Shown here piece by piece: positions 1-7,142 of a stretch of 9,037 bases of DNA (within the stretch, counting starts at the first letter, position 1; each line of letters opens with the position of its first letter). Source of the DNA: an uncultured Kiritimatiellota bacterium (GTDB taxonomy: Bacteria; Verrucomicrobiota; Kiritimatiellia; RFP12; UBA1067). The DNA lies in the NCBI GenBank assembly GCA_934667295.1, contig CAKULR010000062.1:1-9037 (forward strand), in the 5' to 3' direction. The notes beneath the pieces are model-generated. The model saw only the letters and a program-made list of their open reading frames with translations, searched no databases and was not told the origin of the DNA. The translations under genes and the position numbers were made by a program.

Positions 1-506
1 TCCCCGTCGGCGCCCGCGTCTTCACCGCCCCGCGCGTCCCCTTCTGCGACAACCTTCCGGCGCGCCCCTCCCTGCGCCGCCTCCTCGCGGCCTTCGTCCT
101 CTTCCTCCGCTGCTACTCGCTCGTCTCCCGCCGCACCTACGACGTCCTGCACGGCTTCAACGACGGCGCGCTCGTCGTCCGCGCCCTCGACCGCGTCACC
201 GTGCGCACCTACCCCTACGTGACGGAGATCCACACGCCGCTCTCCTCCCCCGGCTTCTTCAAGGGCCCGCGCTCCGCCCTCGCCCGCAGCCTCGAACGGG
301 GCGCCCTGCGCCACGCCGCCGCCATCATCCTGCCCGATGAGGCCACCCTCGCGCGCTTCGCGGGCAGGATCCCCAAGGCGCGCGTCTCCATCATCCCCGA
401 CCCCCACGCGGACTTCGCCCCGGAATCGTTCACCTACGGCGAGTTCGCCACGGCCATCCGCCACGTCTACGAATACGTCCTGAGACCCAAGAGGCCCGAA
501 GCATGA
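1..506 (+). CDS. Glycosyltransferase family 4-like protein, 5' partial, apparently lacking the C-terminal domain
   Basis: The frame is open from the window edge (first full codon at 3), giving 167 visible residues; the start lies outside. Visible GT4-type N-terminal Rossmann features, in order, are YDVLHGFNDGAL (about residues 46-57), a VTEIHTPLSSPG strand-loop (74-85), an SLERGALRHAAAIILPDEAT segment (97-116, the usual linker where the donor domain begins) and RVSIIPDPHADF (127-138). Family members then carry about 150-200 residues of a second Rossmann domain with the nucleotide-sugar EX7E region. Here only some 26 residues follow, and they (FTYGEFATAIRHVYEYVL) look like the last helix that crosses back to the N-domain. 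I infer an internal in-frame loss of the donor-binding domain, so catalysis is doubtful. The stop overlaps the next start (ATGA), so the two genes are probably cotranscribed and translationally coupled. A naturally short, single-domain protein is the alternative. Confidence 0.62.
   Translation, partial: PVGARVFTAPRVPFCDNLPARPSLRRLLAAFVLFLRCYSLVSRRTYDVLHGFNDGALVVRALDRVTVRTYPYVTEIHTPLSSPGFFKGPRSALARSLERGALRHAAAIILPDEATLARFAGRIPKARVSIIPDPHADFAPESFTYGEFATAIRHVYEYVLRPKRPEA
489..494 (+). promoter_or_regulatory. Shine-Dalgarno for the NUC1 nuclease gene
   Basis: AAGAGG lies 8 nt before the ATG at 503, inside the end of the upstream glycosyltransferase gene. It supports the chosen nuclease start together with the ATGA overlap. 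Confidence 0.5.
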
Positions 507-1555
507 AAGCCCCCTCCAAGAAGAAGTCCCCCAAGAAGAAACCCCAGGCGGCGGGCCCCCGCCGCCGTCTGCGCCTCTGGGCCCGCGTCGCCTCGGGCAC
601 GCTCCTGCTCGGCTGGCTCGCCCTCAGCATCGCGGGCAACGTCTACGTCCACCACCCCGCCGACTGGCGCGCCGCCCGCCGCTGCGCGCTCACGGCGCCG
701 CTGGAGTACTTCGGCGACCGCGCGGCGTTCTTCACGGACGCCCTGGGCTGGACGGGGCGCGATGCCGTCAACACCCCCGACGACCCGCCCCCCACGGGCC
801 GTGTCACCTTCGCGGGCGATCCCGTCCGCACCGGCGCCCCCGCCCCCGCCGACCTCGTCGTGCTCGACCGGGGGGAGTTCCGCATCGGCTGGTCCCCCTC
901 CCTCCGCCGCCCCGTCTGGGCCGCCTACCACGTCCCGCGCGACGCCCCCCACGTGGCGGGCCGCCGCCCGGGCTTCCAGAAGGACCGCAGCGTCGCCTCC
1001 TCGCCCGCCCCGCGCGACTACGAGCGCTCCGGCTACGACCGGGGCCACATGGTCCCCAACCACGCCATCGCCACCCGCTTCGGACCCGACGTCCAGCGCC
1101 GGACCTTCCAGATGACGAACGTCGCCCCCCAGCGCCCCGCCCTCAACCGCGGCCCCTGGCGCGAGATGGAGCAGCGCATCGCGGACCTCTGGACCGCCAA
1201 GTACGGCGAGATCTGGGTCGTCGTCGGCGCCGTCCCCCCCGCCCACGCCGCCCAGCGCAGAAAGCTCGGCAAGAGCGCCATCGACATCCCCGAGAAATAC
1301 TCCATGGTCATCGCGTCCCAGACCGAGGACAGCGTGCGCGTCCTCGCCGTCCTGATGGACCAGACGGCCGGCCGCTGGGACTTCCCCTCGCACAGCATCG
1401 TCTCGGTGGACGAACTCGAACGCCTCACCGGGCTCGACTTCTTCCCCGACATGCAGAAGAGCCTGCAGACCTCCCTCGAAGCCGACGTCCCCACCCGCCT
1501 CTGGCCCATCCGCGCCCTCGACCTCCTCAAGCTCATCCTGGTCCGGCTGGGCTGA
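503..1555 (+). CDS. Membrane-anchored DNA/RNA non-specific endonuclease (NUC1 / EndoG-like)
   Basis: 350 residues. This is a Mg-dependent, sugar-non-specific nuclease of the beta-beta-alpha metal type (Serratia nuclease, Nuc1/EndoG). Residues 1-28 are strongly basic, with two lysine clusters and RRRLRLWAR. Residues about 29-49 form one hydrophobic segment with no cleavage motif, so I infer a signal anchor with the catalytic domain outside the cytoplasmic membrane. The active-site motif DRGHM is at 179-183, making H182 the general base. N206 with P209-Q210 forms the NxxPQ motif. N215 in LNRGPW is the expected metal ligand, and E223 matches Serratia E127. The C-terminal HSIVSVDELERLTGLDFFPD (297-316) is also typical, so all key residues are present and activity is expected. 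The start is fixed by the ATGA overlap and a Shine-Dalgarno-like AAGAGG. No immunity gene is visible. It may serve nutrient scavenging or extracellular DNA turnover; that role is inferred. Confidence 0.9.
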   Translation: MKAPSKKKSPKKKPQAAGPRRRLRLWARVASGTLLLGWLALSIAGNVYVHHPADWRAARRCALTAPLEYFGDRAAFFTDALGWTGRDAVNTPDDPPPTGRVTFAGDPVRTGAPAPADLVVLDRGEFRIGWSPSLRRPVWAAYHVPRDAPHVAGRRPGFQKDRSVASSPAPRDYERSGYDRGHMVPNHAIATRFGPDVQRRTFQMTNVAPQRPALNRGPWREMEQRIADLWTAKYGEIWVVVGAVPPAHAAQRRKLGKSAIDIPEKYSMVIASQTEDSVRVLAVLMDQTAGRWDFPSHSIVSVDELERLTGLDFFPDMQKSLQTSLEADVPTRLWPIRALDLLKLILVRLG

Positions 1556-1573
1556 GGAGGAAGACCGGGACGT

Positions 1574-4500
1574 TCAGCGCGAACGCGAGAAGGAGAGGTT
1601 GCGGAACGCGATCTCGTCCGCCGTGTCGGTCGTCGTGAGGGAGAGCGCCAGGAGGTCCGTGACGGCGGGGTCGAAGTCCGTGTCGAACGTGACCTCGTAG
1701 CGTTTCCAGGGCGTCAGCTCGGCCGCCGCCGCCGTCAACACGGGAATCGTCCGCTCAAGCGTCTTCTCGTTCGAGACCAGGTGGACGCGGAGGCCGAACG
1801 GCGTCTCGCTGCGGGCGCGGAGGTCGAAGGCGACGGTCCAGCGCCCGTTCCCGCGCGCGAGGAAGCCGTCCGTCACGACGGCCTGCATCCCGGCCGATTT
1901 CTCGCACTGCACGAGGCGGTAGATGACCCGCCCCGCCTCGTCGCGGTGCGTCGCCTCCAGCTTGACGAGCCAGGACGGCACGCGCTGCCACACGCTCTGC
2001 GTCTTCGGCTCCTCGGCGACGAGGTTGGCGTGCAGGTCCACGGCGGGGCGCGGGCGCGCCGGCGCCTTCCAGGAGACGACGTGGCGGTCTGCCGCAAGCG
2101 GCACCTCCGGCGGCGCGTCGGTCGTCGCGTAGGAAACCGCGACGTTCGCCGGGTTGTTGAACGCGGAGGCGGGGAAGGTGGCCCGCACGCCGCCGATCCA
2201 GAGGTTCGTGAACGTGAGCGCGTAGTTGTCCGTGATCAGCCACCGCTTCGGATCGTTCCGCGTGTCGATCGCCACGCCGTCCGTCTTCCCGATCGCGCGC
2301 CAGTCGCTGCGTCCCGTCGAGCCGGGCACGGAACAGCCGTCGAAGGCGAACGTCTTGGGGAGCGTGCCCATGTTGCGCCCGCTGAAGAAGTGCGAAAAGA
2401 GCGTGCAGTCGACGGCGGAGAGGTTGCGGAAGAAGAACTCGTGGGAGAGGTGGCGCAGGTCCTGCGGATCCTTCTCCCTGCGCGCCTTGCCGGCGTCCAT
2501 CTCGTTCCACTTGTTGTTGCGGCGCAGCGCCGCGTTGTGCCAGTTGTTGATGAGGCCGTCGTCCGCGCGGAAGACGTCGATGTTCTCCATCGTGACGGCG
2601 GCGTTGTCCCCCTGCGGGAAGATCGCGGCGCAGGAGGTGCCGATCGCGATGTCGCGGTAGACGGCGCCCGTCACGCCGCTCACGACGAGCGCGTTGTCGC
2701 CCACGTAGAGCCAGCAGTTCTCGGCCCGGAAGCCGCGGTGCCCGTTCGTGAAGCCGTCCGAGCACATCATCGAGGCGAGCAGCTTCACGTTGCGGAACGT
2801 CGTGTTCGGCGCCCAGCTCATGAGGGTGAAGGTGCGCGCGTCGACGACCTTGAAGCCGTCGAGCGTGACGTCCGGCGCGGCGACGCGGATGACGCCGCGC
2901 GCGGTGTTCTGCGTCTGGTCGTAGCGGAAGATGTCGCTGAGCGGGTCGAGCACCATGCCGCGCCCGTGCATCCGGAGGCCCTTCGCGGCGATCTTGAGGC
3001 GCGCGTTCAGGACGGAGCCCGGCGCGAGGTAGATCTCCTTCAGGTCCTTCGGCGTTTCGAGGAAGCCGTCCGCGCCCGGCGCGTCGACCCAGCCCTCGAC
3101 GAACAGCACGCCCGGCGCGCCCTTCTGCGGGATCTCGTCCGGCTTCTCGGGCGCGTCCGCGAAGACGGAGAGGATCGTCTTGTCGGAATCGTTGAGCTGG
3201 AGGCCGAAGTAGACGGGGCGGTCCAGCCACACGGAGACCACGCCGTCCCGGAACGCGCTCTTCAGGCGGTGCCGGGCGGGGAAGACCTTGTAGGACGACA
3301 CGTCGCGCGAAACGCGGATGTCCACGCGCACGGGCGCGCCGGAGAAGGCGAACTCGCAGAAGCGCCGGTTCACGTCGCCGCCGTGCGTCCGGCCCGCGAG
3401 GATCGACTTCTCGCAGTGGTTGTAGACGACGAGCGGACGGCGCACGCCCTCCTGCTCCACCTGCACCGCGTACTCCGTGTCGCGCGTGATCGCCGCCGGG
3501 TATTCCGGGTAGACCACCACCCCCGCGACCGTCTCCAGCGGCGTCCCGCCCTGCACGGACACCTCGCCCGGCGTGTGCGCCACCACGCGGGGGCGCGCAA
3601 AGCCCTTCCACACCGTGTTCTCCAGCCGGATCGCGCGGAAGTTCCGCGCGGAGACCGCCGCCTGGTTCCCGGCGCCCGGCCGCGCCGTGACCGTGCAGTT
3701 CCGCATCGTGAGCGTCAGCGGCTCGTTCGCGTCGCCGTGGATGTTGAGCGGACCCGCCACGCCGTCGAACGTGCAGTTCTCGAACGTGATCGAATTGAGC
3801 GACCGGTTGCAGCACCACCGGTGCTTCCCGTCGAAGTCGAGCGAGAACACGCGGTCCGGGTTCGTGAACGTGCAGTTCCGCATGAGGATGTTGCCGGGCG
3901 GACGGCGGATCACGGCGCGGAAGTCGCAGTAGTAGAGGAAGGCGTTCTTCAGGTTGTGGCGCGTGCGCGCGCCGTCGTTGAGGGACTGCCGCCGCGTCTC
4001 CATCGGAAGGCCGCCCCGGAAGCCGTAGGGCGCGGGCCCCGTTCCCCGGCAGTTCTCGATCAGCACGTCCGTCCCGCCGAACCGGAACGCGCTGCAGGAC
4101 GAATCGAGCACGCAGTCGCGCACCACCACGCCGATGTTGTCGAACCCCGCGATGCCGTCGTCGCCCGTCTGGAACACGCACGACTCCACACGCACGTCGT
4201 CGCAGGTGCGCACGTCGAAGCCGTCGTGCCCGCCCATCACCTTCACCGCGCGCGCCACGATGTTCGAGGAGTTGAAGATCGCGTGCGCCCAGTTCGCGCT
4301 GTCGCGCACCGTGTAGCCGCGCAGCACCACGTTCGTGCAGTACCACATCGAGATCGCGTGCGGTCCCCGGTACTTCTCCTCGCCCGTGGGGTCGAAGCAG
4401 TTCTGCCCGTCGATCACCGAATGCGGCTCGCCGATGATCGCGACGTCGTGCGCGCCGTACGCGCGGATGAGGCCGTTGCACCAGCGGCTCTGCGGCACGT

Positions 4501-4855
4501 TGCTGCGCGGAAGGCCGTTCGTCGCCGCCGTGGCAGGCTGAATCGGGTCGAGCGTGTCCGCGCGCCACCCCTCGTAGTCGTCCGGGTTGCGGCTGCCCTT
4601 CAGGACGGCGCCGCTCATCAGGTGGAGCGTCACGCGGCTGCGCAGGCGGATCCCGCCCGTGTAGTAGACGCCCTCCGGCACGCGCACCTCGCCGCCGCCC
4701 GCCGTGAAGCAGGCGTCGATCGCGCGCTGGATCGCCTCCGTCTGCAGCGTATCCGCCTCGCGCGCACCGAAGTCGGCGACGTTCCAGACGTTCGTTCCGT
4801 TCGCGAAGAGGCTGCCCGCCACGACGCATCCCGCCAGCATGGTCTTGAGTTTCAT
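1574..4855 (-). CDS. Secreted double right-handed beta-helix protein (GH28-like plus GH49-like modules) with C-terminal beta-sandwich
   Basis: 1093 residues from the ATG at 4855. Residues 1-18 are a Sec signal peptide (KLK, then a hydrophobic core, cleavage near LFA/NG). Module 1, about 22-440, is polygalacturonase/GH28-like: VADFGA (26-31), GGGEVRVPEGVYYTGGI (53-69), HAISMWYCTNVVLRGYTVRD (166-185), HDGFDV (210-215) and TGDDGIAGF (230-238), with D211, D232 and D233 as candidate catalytic acids. The GHG and RIK motifs of true polygalacturonases are not seen. Residues about 445-590 form a beta-sandwich-like region. Module 2, about 590-925, is a second beta-helix resembling GH49 dextranase-type proteins, with candidate acids at SDGF (D700), GDNA (D720) and ADDG (D764, D765). 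Residues about 930-1093 look like a jelly-roll carbohydrate-binding domain. Polysaccharide cleavage or binding outside the cytoplasm is inferred; the substrate is unknown. The reading frame stays open upstream to 5440, but the signal peptide and promoter fix the start at 4855. Confidence 0.85.
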   Translation of the reverse strand: MKLKTMLAGCVVAGSLFANGTNVWNVADFGAREADTLQTEAIQRAIDACFTAGGGEVRVPEGVYYTGGIRLRSRVTLHLMSGAVLKGSRNPDDYEGWRADTLDPIQPATAATNGLPRSNVPQSRWCNGLIRAYGAHDVAIIGEPHSVIDGQNCFDPTGEEKYRGPHAISMWYCTNVVLRGYTVRDSANWAHAIFNSSNIVARAVKVMGGHDGFDVRTCDDVRVESCVFQTGDDGIAGFDNIGVVVRDCVLDSSCSAFRFGGTDVLIENCRGTGPAPYGFRGGLPMETRRQSLNDGARTRHNLKNAFLYYCDFRAVIRRPPGNILMRNCTFTNPDRVFSLDFDGKHRWCCNRSLNSITFENCTFDGVAGPLNIHGDANEPLTLTMRNCTVTARPGAGNQAAVSARNFRAIRLENTVWKGFARPRVVAHTPGEVSVQGGTPLETVAGVVVYPEYPAAITRDTEYAVQVEQEGVRRPLVVYNHCEKSILAGRTHGGDVNRRFCEFAFSGAPVRVDIRVSRDVSSYKVFPARHRLKSAFRDGVVSVWLDRPVYFGLQLNDSDKTILSVFADAPEKPDEIPQKGAPGVLFVEGWVDAPGADGFLETPKDLKEIYLAPGSVLNARLKIAAKGLRMHGRGMVLDPLSDIFRYDQTQNTARGVIRVAAPDVTLDGFKVVDARTFTLMSWAPNTTFRNVKLLASMMCSDGFTNGHRGFRAENCWLYVGDNALVVSGVTGAVYRDIAIGTSCAAIFPQGDNAAVTMENIDVFRADDGLINNWHNAALRRNNKWNEMDAGKARREKDPQDLRHLSHEFFFRNLSAVDCTLFSHFFSGRNMGTLPKTFAFDGCSVPGSTGRSDWRAIGKTDGVAIDTRNDPKRWLITDNYALTFTNLWIGGVRATFPASAFNNPANVAVSYATTDAPPEVPLAADRHVVSWKAPARPRPAVDLHANLVAEEPKTQSVWQRVPSWLVKLEATHRDEAGRVIYRLVQCEKSAGMQAVVTDGFLARGNGRWTVAFDLRARSETPFGLRVHLVSNEKTLERTIPVLTAAAAELTPWKRYEVTFDTDFDPAVTDLLALSLTTTDTADEIAFRNLSFSRSR

Positions 4856-4861
4856 GGTCCG

Positions 4862-4870
4862 ATTATAGCA
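4862..4870 (-). promoter_or_regulatory. Extended -10 promoter of the beta-helix gene, predicted leaderless
   Basis: On the minus strand this reads TGCTATAAT: a perfect -10 hexamer with the TGn extension. Only CGGACC (6 nt) separates it from the ATG at 4855, so transcription should begin at or next to the start codon. No good -35 hexamer is seen at 16-18 bp, which is acceptable for an extended -10. No Shine-Dalgarno sequence is present. It sits in the 29-bp gap after the upstream gene, so the beta-helix gene may be expressed both from here and by readthrough. Confidence 0.7.
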
Positions 4871-4884
4871 TAAATTCCGTTTGT

Positions 4885-6588
4885 TCACGGAACCAGCACG
4901 CCGAACGGCTCGAACGCATGACGCACCACCTTGCCGCATGGGAGGGTGATGTCCGCCGTCACGGGCTCCGTGCTCGCGTTCACCGCGAAGAGGTAGTCCC
5001 TGCCGTCCTGCCGCTTGAGGAGCACGGTGACGGAAGGATTCACGCCGAGCGGATCCTTCTCCGGGCCGCTTACGATCGCCACCTTCGGCTGCTCCTTCGG
5101 GGTCCTCTCGACCAGCACGGGGGACAGGTCCCGGATTTTCGTGGCCAGTTCGGAAATGGTCCTCCAGCGTTCGGGGGTGGACGTTATCCCCTCGTTGTAC
5201 CGCCCCCTCTTTTCGTCCGTGAAGCCGCCATACGTGTACCACGTAATCCCGTGTGCGCCATGTATGATGGCCGCCCATGACGTCGCGAAAAGCTGCGCCC
5301 TCGTCGGGAAATGTTTCCATCCGCTCCAGCCCTTGAAGTACTGGAGGATCGGCCAGCACCCGTACGCGCGATGGGGGTCGCCAAAGTCGCGCACGTCGGC
5401 GGCCACCCTCTGCATGTCGCGCACCGTCACGGCAACGCACGTCCTGTCCGTCTCATCGCCAAGCTCGTTGCGAACCGGATAGATCTCCGGCATGAACACA
5501 TCCGTGCCGCGCACATAGCCGGCGTAGTTCGACACGAAACGGTCTGACGCGACCGGATCGGCCTGGCAGGTGAGGCGCGTCGGATCCAGCGCCTTCACGG
5601 CAGCGTTGTTGTCGCAAAGCTCCTGCGGGGACTGGTGGCCGGATGTATCGTCGCCCAGGTACCACGCAATGATGGACGGGTTCCGGCGACCGACGTCAAG
5701 GAACTTCCTGTCGGGCATGCGCGAGGCCACCCACAGTTTGAACCCGTGCCTTTTCGCCGCGTCAAGGAATTCGGGGTCGTATGAATCGCCGTATGTGTGG
5801 GCGAAGTTGAACCCCGCCTCCTTGAGTCCCGAAAACGCCCTGTCGAAACTCATGCCGTTGAACGCGCGCCTGCAGACGGAATAGATGCCGATCGGGAAGA
5901 ACGGCTTCCCGTCTATGAGCGTCATGCCGTCGTCGCGGAGCGTCACCATCTGCCTGTATCCGGCGGGCGGGTACAGCGCATCCCTCATCCACTGCGCTCC
6001 ACGTTGGCGCTTTTCGAACTCCGCCCGACGCGAATTGGCCCGATCCAGGAACTCCATCCTGAAGTCGCGGTAGGCGACTTCCTCGCCGGGCAGAATGTTC
6101 GGGGAGTCGAACCCAAGCCTTACGGTACACGCAACGGCGCCGGAAGGTATCTCACCCCATTCCCGCACGTCATGAAAGCTGTTGTCCCCAAGGACCACAT
6201 GCCGCAAGATGGGCTGTGCGCCAAGCTTCTTGCCGTCCGCCCCATACCAGGAGATCGCAGAGTTCCAGCTTTCCCTGGCGACTCCGGGGTCGATGATGAG
6301 CCGGGGGCTTCTCGCCGCGAACGAAAGCAGGAACTCGCGTGAGCCCTTCGGTATCTTCATTTTCCTCGTGACGGCGCTCCAGGCCGTGTCGCATCTGGAC
6401 GTGGCGCCCTGTATCACGATGAAAGGGTCTGCCCCAGGCACGGCGTTCGTCTCGAACGAAAGCCGGCCTTCATAGTTTCTGATTGTCCACGGCATCGCCG
6501 GAACGAGGGCATTGGCATTGCCTCCGGCGTACGCGCCCAGGGCGCAGCAGGAGAGCAAGGCCGCGAAAAACGGGATGCGCCTATCCAT
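4885..6588 (-). CDS. Secreted TIM-barrel glycoside-hydrolase-like protein, family unassigned
   Basis: 567 residues. Residues 1-21 are a Sec signal peptide ending AYA before GG. Residues about 30-185 look like an N-terminal beta-sandwich. A helical linker follows (about 185-212), then a TIM barrel of clan GH-A character from about 215 to 490. It opens with the hallmark IDGKPFFPIGIYSV (225-238), followed by LKEAGFNFAHTYGD (255-268), NPSIIAWYLGDD (303-314), DVFMPEIYPV (363-372) and a late-barrel GAHGITWYTYGG (444-455). Residues about 497-567 are a short C-terminal beta-sandwich. Family relatives usually carry Asp-Glu-Pro where this has D313-D314-T, so the acid/base is uncertain; E368 is one candidate. 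It probably acts outside the cytoplasmic membrane on a glycan. The start overlaps the acetyltransferase stop by 8 bp and has a strong Shine-Dalgarno, so the two form an operon. GC content is visibly lower than in flanking genes. No EC number can be given. Confidence 0.78.
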   Translation of the reverse strand: MDRRIPFFAALLSCCALGAYAGGNANALVPAMPWTIRNYEGRLSFETNAVPGADPFIVIQGATSRCDTAWSAVTRKMKIPKGSREFLLSFAARSPRLIIDPGVARESWNSAISWYGADGKKLGAQPILRHVVLGDNSFHDVREWGEIPSGAVACTVRLGFDSPNILPGEEVAYRDFRMEFLDRANSRRAEFEKRQRGAQWMRDALYPPAGYRQMVTLRDDGMTLIDGKPFFPIGIYSVCRRAFNGMSFDRAFSGLKEAGFNFAHTYGDSYDPEFLDAAKRHGFKLWVASRMPDRKFLDVGRRNPSIIAWYLGDDTSGHQSPQELCDNNAAVKALDPTRLTCQADPVASDRFVSNYAGYVRGTDVFMPEIYPVRNELGDETDRTCVAVTVRDMQRVAADVRDFGDPHRAYGCWPILQYFKGWSGWKHFPTRAQLFATSWAAIIHGAHGITWYTYGGFTDEKRGRYNEGITSTPERWRTISELATKIRDLSPVLVERTPKEQPKVAIVSGPEKDPLGVNPSVTVLLKRQDGRDYLFAVNASTEPVTADITLPCGKVVRHAFEPFGVLVP

Positions 6589-7135
6589 TCAGCCTCCTCT
6601 TCACCACCGCAGGATTGCCGGCCGCCATGCAGTCGTCGGGGATGTCCCCTACCACGACGCTTCCTGCGGCGATGATGCAACGGGAGCCGATGGTGACGCC
6701 CGGGCAGACGGTGACATTTCCGCCAAGCCAGGTGTCGTCGCCGATGGTGATCGGATACCCGGTCTCGGTCGGATTCCTGCGCTGCCTGTAGTCCTTCGGG
6801 TGTTGCGGGGTATAGAAGGAGCAGTTGGGCCCGATGAGCACATGGTTGCCGATCTTGATGACCCCTTCGTCGAGCATCGTGCAGTTGTAGTTGATGAAGA
6901 CGTGTTCGCCGATGGCGATGCCGCTGCCGTGGTCGCAGTGAAAGGGCGGCATGATTTCCGACGATTTCGGAAAGCCCGGGATGAGGTCTTCCATCACGTC
7001 GCGATAATCTGCGCCCTGCACGGTCATGGTCTGCAACCGGGCACAGAGTCCTCTCGCATGCTTCAGGCTTGCGTCCACTTCCGGGGCGGCATAGTCGTAG
7101 CACTGCCCGCTGCGCATTTTATCGAGTTCGTTCAT
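6581..7135 (-). CDS. Sugar O-acetyltransferase, LacA/NodL/Maa family (left-handed beta-helix)
   Basis: 184 residues from the ATG at 7135. The family transfers acetyl from acetyl-CoA to a sugar hydroxyl; no signal peptide is visible, so it should be cytoplasmic. The N-terminal MNELDKMRSGQCYD matches the Maa/NodL opening (typically a short acidic-basic stretch then MxxGxxYD). The hexapeptide-repeat helix runs from about 72 to 166, with IAIGEHV, IKIGNHVLIGPN, ITIGDDTWLGGN and VTIGSRCIIAAGSVV. H112 in TPQHP corresponds to catalytic His115 of LacA. The C-terminal MAAGNPAVVKRR is the standard family ending. An in-frame ATG at 7144 lies inside the TATAAT box (TATAATG), so I prefer 7135, which leaves 7 nt between -10 and start. 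It is the first gene of the minus-strand cluster. The acceptor sugar is unknown. Confidence 0.9.
   Translation of the reverse strand: MNELDKMRSGQCYDYAAPEVDASLKHARGLCARLQTMTVQGADYRDVMEDLIPGFPKSSEIMPPFHCDHGSGIAIGEHVFINYNCTMLDEGVIKIGNHVLIGPNCSFYTPQHPKDYRQRRNPTETGYPITIGDDTWLGGNVTVCPGVTIGSRCIIAAGSVVVGDIPDDCMAAGNPAVVKRRLNG
6593..6600 (-). promoter_or_regulatory. Strong Shine-Dalgarno for the TIM-barrel gene
   Basis: AGAGGAGG on the minus strand lies 4 nt (CTGA) before the ATG at 6588, within the last codons of the acetyltransferase gene. It shows that this organism uses Shine-Dalgarno initiation for internal operon genes, and it fixes the start of the downstream gene. Confidence 0.75.
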
Positions 7136-7142
7136 GCCTGCC

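Noticed and set aside
1535..1574. Possible terminator hairpin (GTCCGG with CCGGGAC) between the nuclease and beta-helix genes.
   Set aside because: The arms are short and imperfect, the loop is over 20 nt, and no T-tract follows on either strand.
1755..4829. A minus-strand open frame of 1024 codons within the beta-helix gene.
   Set aside because: It is a frame shadow: Arg-rich low-complexity translation with no motifs, while the other frame gives a clear beta-helix protein with a signal peptide.
4826..4855. Lipobox LAGC (residues 7-10) in the beta-helix protein, suggesting a lipoprotein.
   Set aside because: Only a few hydrophobic residues precede the cysteine, too short for a lipoprotein signal; the hydrophobic core continues past it to a type I cleavage site near residue 18.
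1781..4873. A plus-strand open frame of 1030 codons opposite the beta-helix gene.
   Set aside because: The translation is rich in Arg, Val, His, Ala and Asp without domain motifs, which is the usual mirror of a GC-rich gene on the other strand.
4856..5440. N-terminal extension of the beta-helix frame by 195 codons up to 5440.
   Set aside because: It lies antisense-free but out of frame within the TIM-barrel gene, has low-complexity shadow composition, and is followed at 4855 by a good signal peptide directly downstream of a strong promoter.
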